Below are positions 8,201 through 14,485 of a stretch of 15,319 nucleotides of DNA, one piece after another. Positions within the stretch are counted from its first letter, which is position 1. The number at the start of each line of letters is the position of its first letter. Source of the stretch: Limiplasma sp045540635 (GTDB lineage: Bacteria; Bacillota; Clostridia; Christensenellales; Aristaeellaceae); the NCBI GenBank assembly GCA_045540635.1, contig JAZQHO010000203.1:1-15319 (forward strand). Direction: 5' to 3'. The notes beneath the pieces are model-generated. The model made no database searches. It had not been told where the DNA came from and saw only the letters and a list, made by a program, of their open reading frames with translations. The position numbers and the translations under genes are program-made.

Positions 8201-9512
8201 GCTGATGGCAGCAGGCATTGCCATCTTTGGCATGACCCCCTTCGGCTGGCGCTTTGCCGGTGCCCTTGTGGGTGTTCTGATGCTGCCTGCCCTGTATCTG
8301 CTGGCCCGTCAGATCTTCAAACGGCGTGATCTGGCGACCCTCAGCATGGGTGCTTTTGCGTTGGATCTGATGCACTTTACCCAGACCCGCATTGCGACCA
8401 TTGACTCCTTCCCGGTGCTTTTCATCCTGCTCAGCTACTGGTTCATGCTGCGCTATATGCAGACCGATGTGTTTGCTGTAGCCGAGGATGAGCAGCCGGT
8501 GCTTCTGACCCGTGCCTTCTGGAAGAGCCTGATCCCGCTGGCGCTTTCCGGCCTGATGATGGGTCTCTCCATTGCCAGCAAGTGGATCGGCATCTACTCT
8601 GCGGTCGGTCTTGCAGTACTGTTCTTTACGGCTGTGTACCGCCAGTATCGTGCAGGCAATGTGGCCTTCTGCTATATGGACGGCAGTGCAAAGGAACTGC
8701 CGGAAGCACAGCGCAAACGCATCAAAGGCGCTCAGGAGCATGGTCTGAACCGCATCTTTGTTACCTGCGGGTTCTGCGTGCTGTTCTTTATTCTGATTCC
8801 CTGCATCGTATACTACCTGAGCTATATCCCGTATCTGGCTCCCTCCGGCAGGGTCACGCTGCAAAGGGTCATCGATGCGCAGATCGGCATGCTCAGCTAT
8901 CACAGTACGCCGGGGCTGGGCATGGATCATCCCTTCCAGTCGCCTTGGTGGCAGTGGCCCTTCATCCTTAAACCCATGTGGTTCTCGCAGGATACCTTTG
9001 AGCCTGCGGGCTATGCTTCCACCATCATGTGCATGGGCAATCCGTGGGTGTTCTATGTGGGTGCATTCGCTATGGTTGCGGTCATGGTGGCTTTGGTGCT
9101 CAAGTATCTGCGCCTGCGCGGCGGCAGGCTTGTCAGGCTGCCCGGCAACGGCGATCTGACCCTTTATGTACTGGTGATCGCCTTCCTTTCCCAGTATATG
9201 CCGTGGGTGCTGGTGCCCCGCAGTATGTACATCTATCACTACTTTGCCAGTGTACCCTTTATCATTCTTGCCACCGCATGGGTGATCGGCTGCATCGGCA
9301 AGGAGGGCAGGAAGCGTACGCTGGTACTGATCGCCGTCTATCTGATCATTGCCCTTGCCTTCTTCATCATGTTCTATCCCTATGCATCCGGCATGCTTAC
9401 TCCCACTGCCTGGCTGGATGCCATGAAGTGGTTCCCCAGCAGGGGCTTTACGTGGATCGGTGAGCTGTTCGGCAATTACAGCCCGTGGAGCTTCGGCCAC
9501 CTGTATTACTAA
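5259..9512 (+). CDS. Giant fused membrane glycosyltransferase: Gpi18-like module plus PMT/GT39-like module
   Basis: 1417 residues. ATG 5259 overlaps the rnhB stop (ATGA), with GGAGG-rich sequence 6 bases before it. Order seen: signal peptide (about 1-30, ending QAALA); a beta-sandwich resembling CBM4/9-type domains, starting NLLTNGGFE (about 32-190); a Pro/Thr linker. The first multi-spanning GT-C module (about 218-725) has YPVD (D277), DYPPGY (304-309), WGQVDS (D388) and HERYLFP (632-638), as in Gpi18-like mannosyltransferases (COG5542). Next come a charged, probably cytosolic linker (728-762), one helix, and a second beta-sandwich, discoidin-like (about 788-930). The second GT-C module (935-1417) has PMT marks: FDEIY (D953, E954), THPPLGK (H975), TRIATIDS (D1049) and a C-terminal YMPWVLVPRS part. 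Known members move mannose from a lipid phosphate carrier onto proteins or glycans outside the membrane. Dual activity, sugar and acceptor are inference. comM follows 16 bases later. The fold calls are firmer than the function. Confidence 0.85.
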   Translation: MRKVKLSLWTALLLLLALLLPFAVPQAALADSNLLTNGGFETVDQNGDAAGWYQNAYYDEIGYSLLTITDQVSHSGRYSAMVENASLNDARFICTVKVKPNSLYKLSGYVLVDYMNPDGNGANLAIEDIYAFSECLYDTQGQWQYVEWYGRTGSGQKELTLGVRVGGYGAESLGRAYFDDICLEKVSKLPEGMEAISWQKATPAKPAAQTPTQTSHRDHVILFVLLALAFIAACWFYVQKGRLLQLPSVDLLAVVALAIAFVVRVLLGAYMEGYPVDVGCFQAWSLRMADKTPLHFYSPDYFCDYPPGYMLLLWPVGLLLEGVLPTGNHPLALLVLKSVPMLCDLITAVLLYLYGKKYIKPTQALLVAMLYALNPMVLLNSAVWGQVDSVLSLLLVICAVFALECRWSVALPVYIVSILVKPQALLFAPVAGIWLLMSLFGPQSKDDRDRWRELLIGLGIGILAAVAIVLPFSVYQAKPLGWLIDLYRQTLSSYAYATVNTANLYYLLAANWRSISTLVAPLLPLATALILAGLGVWVFLRQRRQGGSLLSSRNGRLSLLLFTFAAVFAVFALLAAVQDPFAGKVNYGIYGYTMMIFVFAAAILLMLHDREDLPFYLALALLGVYVLGVKIHERYLFPALAMLLLAYLRKRDNRLIWLMAAASAVAFVNTAIILDNALLFGSSAGHLNDDTLLLNVLLALLNMGMFAFGCLMAYTGLRETPRRAPEEKEAAAQQKLLSAVERAPEAYRSLLLEPRSPALHLTWKDWLIMGVVTVAYAVLSFTNLGSTVAPQHGFISSSGEETVTFRLAEKTEFSTLYYAGVSNYDFSISVSDDGINWSESYPCQMREGLCYRWNYAVKSNVGEDGAVNYAGNQPAGVLWLEGQYLRLNAERSGLNLFEIVTRDRNGQNLAMTVVDHQGGNAAILETETSPEYLLDEQDTCIGEPGWYTGTYFDEIYHARTAYEHLHGQRPYETTHPPLGKLLMAAGIAIFGMTPFGWRFAGALVGVLMLPALYLLARQIFKRRDLATLSMGAFALDLMHFTQTRIATIDSFPVLFILLSYWFMLRYMQTDVFAVAEDEQPVLLTRAFWKSLIPLALSGLMMGLSIASKWIGIYSAVGLAVLFFTAVYRQYRAGNVAFCYMDGSAKELPEAQRKRIKGAQEHGLNRIFVTCGFCVLFFILIPCIVYYLSYIPYLAPSGRVTLQRVIDAQIGMLSYHSTPGLGMDHPFQSPWWQWPFILKPMWFSQDTFEPAGYASTIMCMGNPWVFYVGAFAMVAVMVALVLKYLRLRGGRLVRLPGNGDLTLYVLVIAFLSQYMPWVLVPRSMYIYHYFASVPFIILATAWVIGCIGKEGRKRTLVLIAVYLIIALAFFIMFYPYASGMLTPTAWLDAMKWFPSRGFTWIGELFGNYSPWSFGHLYY

Positions 9513-9528
9513 AGCGAGGTGTCAAGCA

Positions 9529-11061
9529 ATGCTTGCCAAAAGCATTACCTGCGGTCTGGACGGTGTACACGGTTATCTGGTAGAGGTGGAAGCCTATGTC
9601 TCAGGCGGGATGGTAGGCTTTGAGATCGTCGGACTGCCCAGCGCCGCCGTAAAGGAGAGCAGAGACCGTGTGCGTGCGGCCATGCTCAACAGCGGCTACG
9701 AGTTCCCATTCGGCAGAGTAACGGTGAATCTTGCCCCGGCAGATGTGCGCAAAGAGGGCACCAGCTACGAGCTGGCAGTGGCTGCAGCGCTGGTCTCAGT
9801 CAAGTCTGCCAAGCCCTTTTTGCATCTCCGTGATACGGTGCTGCTTGGCGAATTATCACTGGAGGGCAAACTGCTGCCTATCCGTGGTGCGCTGGGCATG
9901 GCCATTACTGCGGCGGAGGCTGGCATCAAAAAGCTGATCCTGCCCAGAGAAAACGCCAATGAGGTATCCTGTATCGATGGGATCGAGGTCTACCCTGCCG
10001 AAAGCCTGCGTCAGGTGTGCAGACACCTGACGGGCGAGGAGTCGCTGTGCGTGCAGCCATCTGTTGCATTTGAGACCTTGCAGACCTCCCGGCCTATCCG
10101 GCATGATATGCGTGAGGTGAAGGGACAGGCGCTGGCAAGGGCTGCGCTGGAGGTAGCCGCTGCAGGTGGGCATAATCTGCTGATGGTGGGTGTTCCGGGC
10201 AGCGGCAAAACCATGCTTGCCCGCTGCCTGCCGGGCATCCTGCCGCCGCTTTCCTACGAGGAAGCACTGGAGACTACCCTCATCCATTCCGCCTCCGGCG
10301 AGCTGGAGGCAGAAAGCACGCTGATGACGCAGCGCCCCTTCCGCTCGCCGCACCACAATATCTCTATGGCTGCCATGATCGGCGGCGGTGCTAAAGCCAA
10401 GCCCGGCGAGGTATCGCTGGCGCACAACGGCGTTCTGTTTCTGGATGAGCTGCCGGAGTTTCAGCGCACTACGCTGGAAGCGCTCCGCCAACCCATTGAG
10501 GATGGCTTTGTGAACATTACCCGAGTTAACGGGCAGAACCGGTACCCCAGCAGCTGTATGTTGGTAGCAGGCATGAATCCGTGTCCCTGCGGCAATTATG
10601 GCAGCAAGCGCAAGAACTGTACATGCTCTGCCAACGAGATCAAGCGCTATCTGGGGCGTATCAGCGGGCCGCTGCTGGATCGTCTGGATATTCAGGTGGA
10701 AATGGACGCAGTCAGCGTAGAAGAGATCGAAACCTCCGCCAAGCAAGAGGACAGCGCTACCATCCGCCGCAGGGTCGTCCGTGCAAGACTTCGGCAGTTG
10801 AAACGCTATCAGGGCACCAACATCTATTGCAATGCCCAGCTGGATCAGCAGGGGCTGGAAAAATGGTGCATTATGGAGCCCGCCGCAAAGCAACTGCTCA
10901 TGCAGGCGGTGGAGCGTTTCGACATCAGCATGCGCGCATATGGCCGTATCCGGAAAGTAGCCCTTACCATTGCCGATTTGAACGATAGAGACATGATTAC
11001 CGTGCAGGATATCGCCAAGGCCATCCAGTTCCGCAACGTGGACGGGAGGTACTGGAAGTAA
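9529..11061 (+). CDS. comM: ComM/YifB family AAA+ ATPase (Mg-chelatase-like), branch-migration helicase
   Basis: 510 residues from ATG 9529 with GAGGT 8 bases upstream; longer in-frame starts lie inside the previous gene. The N-terminal ChlI-like domain (about 1-180) shows GLPSAAVKESRDRVRAA and LAPADVRKEG. The AAA+ core has Walker A GVPGSGKT (K227) and Walker B VLFLDELPE (D306, E307). A four-Cys cluster of C352, C354, C364 and C366 follows, then RISGPLLDRLDI (arginine-finger/sensor region) and the C-terminal Mg-chelatase helical domain. Length matches the roughly 500-residue family. In naturally competent bacteria, ComM is a hexameric helicase that extends branch migration when incoming single-stranded DNA recombines. 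Outside competence, the YifB/RadA-like role is unsettled. It sits just upstream of dprA, another recombination gene. True magnesium chelatase is excluded by the ComM-type domain order and the absence of a chlorophyll or B12 context. Confidence 0.93.
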   Translation: MLAKSITCGLDGVHGYLVEVEAYVSGGMVGFEIVGLPSAAVKESRDRVRAAMLNSGYEFPFGRVTVNLAPADVRKEGTSYELAVAAALVSVKSAKPFLHLRDTVLLGELSLEGKLLPIRGALGMAITAAEAGIKKLILPRENANEVSCIDGIEVYPAESLRQVCRHLTGEESLCVQPSVAFETLQTSRPIRHDMREVKGQALARAALEVAAAGGHNLLMVGVPGSGKTMLARCLPGILPPLSYEEALETTLIHSASGELEAESTLMTQRPFRSPHHNISMAAMIGGGAKAKPGEVSLAHNGVLFLDELPEFQRTTLEALRQPIEDGFVNITRVNGQNRYPSSCMLVAGMNPCPCGNYGSKRKNCTCSANEIKRYLGRISGPLLDRLDIQVEMDAVSVEEIETSAKQEDSATIRRRVVRARLRQLKRYQGTNIYCNAQLDQQGLEKWCIMEPAAKQLLMQAVERFDISMRAYGRIRKVALTIADLNDRDMITVQDIAKAIQFRNVDGRYWK

Positions 11062-11072
11062 AGGGTCTCCCA

Positions 11073-11101
11073 TTGTCAAGCAGGCTGTTCTGTGCTACAA
11101 T
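11073..11101 (+). promoter_or_regulatory. Near-consensus sigma-A promoter of the dprA-topA-trmFO unit
   Basis: TTGTCA (11073-11078), a 17-base spacer and TACAAT (11096-11101), each 5 of 6 to consensus, with an extended -10 TGC. It begins 12 bases after the comM stop. It is the best promoter in the window. Transcription would start near 11108, leaving a leader of about 130 bases before dprA. Confidence 0.8.
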
Positions 11102-11107
11102 GAAGTA

Positions 11108-11238
11108 TGGTTTCTGAAATCTGTTTTTCTTAAGGAAGTTGATTTTGCTCTGCAAAGGTCAAAACGCTGTATTTGCAACGTTTTGGCTCTTTCGTGCCCC
11201 CATCGGAGGTATTTTGGCAGAAGGGAGAGGAAAAGCTT
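11108..11238 (+). other. Long 5' leader of dprA with an inverted repeat
   Basis: This is the predicted untranslated leader between the promoter and ATG 11239. It contains an inverted repeat: GTCAAAACG (11158-11166) pairs with CGTTTTGGC (11179-11187), 9 bp with one G-U pair around a 12-base loop. No T-run follows, so it is not a standard terminator. Two Shine-Dalgarno-like tracts are present: GGAGG at 11205-11209, which has no in-frame start nearby for dprA, and AGGGAGAGG at 11222-11230, which serves ATG 11239. No known riboswitch is recognised. A regulatory role is only a possibility. Confidence 0.45.
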
Positions 11239-12333
11239 ATGGTACTGTCTGCCGAGAAGCGGGCTCTGCTTTGGCTTTCCTCTGCCGAGATCCCCGCAAA
11301 CCGGGTAGCGGTGATGGTCTCACAGCTGGGCAGCGCACATGCCGTGTGGGAAGCCTTCGCAACGGATCAATGCCCGAAATTTACGGCGAAAGCCAAAAAG
11401 GTGCTGGAGGATCTGCATTCTGAGGAAAAGCTGGATGCCCTCGTCCGAAGGTTGGAAGAGAAGCATGTTCACCTTCTCTTTGCCGATGATCCGGCATACC
11501 CGCCGCTTCTGCGCGAGATACCGGATCCGCCCTACCTGCTGTACTATGCGGGAAAGCTGGAGTGCCTGCAAAAGCCATGCGTGGCGGTGGTAGGCACCCG
11601 TACGCCCAGCGATTACGGCAGGCACATGGCTTCTTCCATTGCACAGGGTCTCTGTGCGGAAGGGGTAACGGTGGTCAGCGGTCTGGCAAGGGGCATTGAC
11701 TATGCCGCCCATGAGGGGGCGCTGAATGCAGATGGCTGCACTGTGGGCATTCTTGGCAGCGGCATCAACCGGCCTTATCCCTCCGAGCATACACCCATGC
11801 TCCGCAGGATCGCTTCCGGCAAAGGGCTCATCATCAGTGAATACCCGTTGGACGCAACACCCATGCCCTTTCATTTCCCTTACCGTAACCGCATCATTGC
11901 AGGGCTGGCGGTGGGCACGGTGTTTGTGGAAGGGCGGATCCAGAGCGGCGGCATGTACACCGTCACCTGGGCGCTGGATCAGGGCAGAGAGGTGTTTGCC
12001 GTGCCCGGGCAAACCGGCTATATCGGCGCGGAAGGCCCGCTGGCCATCATGCGTGAGGGTGCCAGATTGGTTACATGTGCCAGAGACATTCTGGAGGATC
12101 TTTCTCTGATACCGCTCATGCAGCCGCTCACCCGCCCCAAGAAGCAGCCGCCTCTGCCGCTTTTGCAGCGGAGGATCCTTCGTGCGCTGCGCATCCAGCC
12201 CATGACACTCGATGAGCTGGCATCCGCGTTGAAGGAGGATGCAACAGAGCTTATGACAGAGACCAGTATTATGGAGATTAACGGACTGCTTCGGCGGGAG
12301 GCTGGCAACAGCTTCGCTCTGCCGAACCAGTAA
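11239..12333 (+). CDS. dprA: DprA (Smf), DNA-processing protein
   Basis: 364 residues from ATG 11239, preceded by AGGGAGAGG with 8 bases of spacing. An in-frame TTG at 11173 would add 22 residues without family similarity or a ribosome site. DprA binds single-stranded DNA entering the cell and loads RecA on it. An N-terminal helical region (about 1-75) precedes the extended Rossmann fold. That fold shows VVGTRTPSDYG (G119), VSGLARGID (from S147), GILGSGINRPYP, ISEYP, FPYRNRIIAGL (around R216-R218) and FAVPG. A C-terminal winged-helix domain (about 300-364) has LQRRILRAL and MTLDELA. The whole roughly 360-residue architecture is intact. topA follows 19 bases after the stop, the same order as smf-topA-gid in B. 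subtilis. Its own strong promoter lies behind comM. Competence itself cannot be claimed from this window because no DNA uptake genes are present. Confidence 0.95.
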   Translation: MVLSAEKRALLWLSSAEIPANRVAVMVSQLGSAHAVWEAFATDQCPKFTAKAKKVLEDLHSEEKLDALVRRLEEKHVHLLFADDPAYPPLLREIPDPPYLLYYAGKLECLQKPCVAVVGTRTPSDYGRHMASSIAQGLCAEGVTVVSGLARGIDYAAHEGALNADGCTVGILGSGINRPYPSEHTPMLRRIASGKGLIISEYPLDATPMPFHFPYRNRIIAGLAVGTVFVEGRIQSGGMYTVTWALDQGREVFAVPGQTGYIGAEGPLAIMREGARLVTCARDILEDLSLIPLMQPLTRPKKQPPLPLLQRRILRALRIQPMTLDELASALKEDATELMTETSIMEINGLLRREAGNSFALPNQ

Positions 12334-12352
12334 CCGACAGGAGGTTTAAATA

Positions 12353-14485
12353 ATGGCAGCTACTCAGGCACCCAAGCTGGTGATCGTGGAGTCCCCCGCA
12401 AAGGCCAAGACCATCGAAAAATTCCTTGGCAGAGGCTACCATGTGGAGGCTTCTCAGGGGCATGTTCGTGATTTGCCCAAGTCTCAGCTGGGTGTGGATA
12501 CAGAAAACGATTTTGAACCCAAGTACATCACCATCCGCGGGCGCGGTAAGATCCTCGCCAAGATCCGCAAGGAAGCCAAGGCGGCTTCCCGTATCTACCT
12601 CGCAACAGACCCTGACCGCGAGGGTGAAGCAATTTCCTGGCATCTGGCCAATCTGCTGGAGATCGATCCCAGCAAGGCCTGCCGCATTGAGTTTAACGAG
12701 ATCACCAAAAAGGCGGTCAAGGAAGCTATCGAGCATCCCCGGCCCATCGATATGGATCGCGTGGACGCCCAGCAGGCACGCCGCGCGCTGGATCGTCTTG
12801 TGGGCTACAAGATCAGCCCCCTGCTGTGGGCAAAGATCAAGAAGGGGCTTTCCGCAGGCCGTGTGCAGAGCGTAGCCACCCGTCTGGTGGTGGAGCGCGA
12901 AAGAGAAATCGAGGCCTTTATTCCCGAAGAATACTGGGATGTGACCGCCAACTTCTCCGCACCCACCCAGAAGGGGCGCAAGATCAGCTGCGAGGCCAAG
13001 CTGGTCAGCATGGACGGCAAGAAGGCCGTTATCACCAACGAGCAGGAGGCAGCCACTGCCAAGCGCCGTATCCTTGCCTCCAAGTTTGCCATCGAGGGCA
13101 TCAAGAGCGGCGATAAGCTCAAAAAGCCCCAGCCGCCCTTTACTACCTCCAGTTTGCAGCAGGAGGCCAGCCGTAAACTGAACTTCTCCACCGCAAAGAC
13201 CATGCAGGTGGTACAGCAGCTCTACGAAGGCATCGATCTGGGCAAAAATGGTACGGTTGGTCTGGTCACCTACATCCGTACCGACAGTGTGCGCGTTTCC
13301 GACGAGGCTGTAGCCGCTGCCCGCAACGCCATCACCCAGCAGTTCGGCGAGGAATACTGCCCCGATACCCCCAATGTTTACAAAGGCCGCAAAAATGCGC
13401 AGGATGCCCACGAGGCCATTCGCCCCACCTACATGGAGCATACCCCCGATGCGGTGAAGGAATATCTTACCCGCGAGCAGTTCAACCTGTACCGGCTCAT
13501 TTACACCCGTTTTCTGGCCAGCCAGATGAAGCCCGCTGCCTTCCGCACCATGAGCGTGGATATCTGCTCCTCCAAGATCACCATGCGCTACTATGGCGAG
13601 CATATGTACTTTGCCGGTTATCGCGCCATTTATACCGAAAGCACCGATGATGAGCAGGAGACCAAGGAAAGCGTGCTCCCCGTGCTCAAGGAAAAGGATC
13701 CCGTAGCCTTTACCTCTGTAGATACCCAGCAGCACTTCACTCAGCCTCCGGCACGCTATACCGAGGCTTCTTTGGTGCGCACACTGGAAGAAAAGGGCAT
13801 CGGCCGTCCCAGCACCTATGCGCCCACCATCACCACCATCATCGCTCGCGGCTACGTATCCCGCGAAAAGAAACGTTTGTATCCCACGGAGCTGGGCTGC
13901 ATGGTGACAGACATGATGCTGGAGTATTTCACCGACATCGTGGATGTGGAGTTTACCGCTCAGCTGGAAGAAAAACTGGATGCCATTGAGGAAGGCGATT
14001 CCGAGTGGAAGCAGATCCTGCGTGATTTCTACCCCAGCTTCGCAGAGACGCTCACCCGCGCCGAGAGCCGTATCGAAAAGATCACCGTCAAGGACGAAGT
14101 GAGCGATGTGCCCTGCGACAAGTGCGGTGCCATGATGGTCTATAAGATGGGTCGCTTTGGCAAATTCCTCGCCTGCCCCAATTTCCCCGATTGCCGCAAC
14201 GCAAAGCCCATCATCAATTACATTGCTGCCAAATGCCCCAAGTGCGGCAGCCGCCTGATGGAGAAAACCAGCAAGAAGAACCGCAAGTTCTACGGCTGCG
14301 AAAAGTACCCCGAGTGCGATTTCGTCAGCTGGGAGATGCCCATCACCGACCGCTGTCCGCAATGTGGCAGCTACATGGTGGAAAAGCGCGGCAAGCATGG
14401 CGAGAGGATCCATCTCTGCGCCAACGAGACCTGCCGCTGCAAGGTGGTCGTTAAGGACAGCGATGCAAAGGAGCAGGACGAATGA
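12353..14485 (+). CDS. topA: DNA topoisomerase I (type IA)
   Basis: 710 residues from ATG 12353 with AGGAGG 8 bases upstream. It relaxes negatively supercoiled DNA through a 5'-phosphotyrosine link. The N-terminal Toprim domain has VIVESPAKAKTIEKFLG (E13) and TDPDREGEA (D86, D88, E90), which bind Mg2+. The active-site motif is TYIRTDSVRVS with catalytic Y307. The conserved GIGRPSTYA motif follows. Three four-Cys zinc ribbons close the protein, beginning at C588 (CDKCG), C628 (CPKCG) and C668 (CPQCG). The third ends with clustered Cys residues (CANETCRC). Length and domain set match Firmicute TopA (about 690-710 residues). It shares the dprA promoter and overlaps trmFO by 4 bases (ATGA). Reverse gyrase and topoisomerase III are excluded by the lack of a helicase part and by the zinc tail. 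Nothing in it looks damaged. Confidence 0.97.
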   Translation: MAATQAPKLVIVESPAKAKTIEKFLGRGYHVEASQGHVRDLPKSQLGVDTENDFEPKYITIRGRGKILAKIRKEAKAASRIYLATDPDREGEAISWHLANLLEIDPSKACRIEFNEITKKAVKEAIEHPRPIDMDRVDAQQARRALDRLVGYKISPLLWAKIKKGLSAGRVQSVATRLVVEREREIEAFIPEEYWDVTANFSAPTQKGRKISCEAKLVSMDGKKAVITNEQEAATAKRRILASKFAIEGIKSGDKLKKPQPPFTTSSLQQEASRKLNFSTAKTMQVVQQLYEGIDLGKNGTVGLVTYIRTDSVRVSDEAVAAARNAITQQFGEEYCPDTPNVYKGRKNAQDAHEAIRPTYMEHTPDAVKEYLTREQFNLYRLIYTRFLASQMKPAAFRTMSVDICSSKITMRYYGEHMYFAGYRAIYTESTDDEQETKESVLPVLKEKDPVAFTSVDTQQHFTQPPARYTEASLVRTLEEKGIGRPSTYAPTITTIIARGYVSREKKRLYPTELGCMVTDMMLEYFTDIVDVEFTAQLEEKLDAIEEGDSEWKQILRDFYPSFAETLTRAESRIEKITVKDEVSDVPCDKCGAMMVYKMGRFGKFLACPNFPDCRNAKPIINYIAAKCPKCGSRLMEKTSKKNRKFYGCEKYPECDFVSWEMPITDRCPQCGSYMVEKRGKHGERIHLCANETCRCKVVVKDSDAKEQDE

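Noticed and set aside
6429..9500. 1023-codon open frame on the - strand
   Set aside because: It lies wholly inside the glycosyltransferase gene on the opposite strand. The product is rich in His, Gln and Lys with no recognisable fold, as expected from the mirror of a GC-rich, Leu-rich membrane gene. No ribosome site or promoter was seen.
11044..11071. GGGAG/CTCCC inverted repeat at the end of comM as a terminator
   Set aside because: Only 5 bp with an 18-base loop and no T-run, and it overlaps the comM 3' end. Read-through from comM into dprA remains possible.
9856..11079. 407-codon open frame on the - strand opposite comM
   Set aside because: Shadow of comM; the + strand shows intact Walker motifs and the family length, while the reverse product resembles nothing.
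11173..11238. 22-residue N-terminal extension of DprA from TTG 11173
   Set aside because: No ribosome site precedes it, the added residues do not look like DprA, and ATG 11239 has a well-placed site.
11139..11423. Possible 94-codon leader peptide gene before dprA (TTG start)
   Set aside because: Most of it runs out of frame through dprA. The purine tract abuts the TTG with no spacing, and the C-terminal part is only the shifted dprA sequence. A very short leader peptide cannot be excluded but is not supported.
12278..14413. 711-codon open frame on the - strand opposite topA
   Set aside because: It is an exact mirror of topA codons, Gly/Leu/Ala/His-rich low-information protein, with no family motif. 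topA on the + strand has every catalytic residue.
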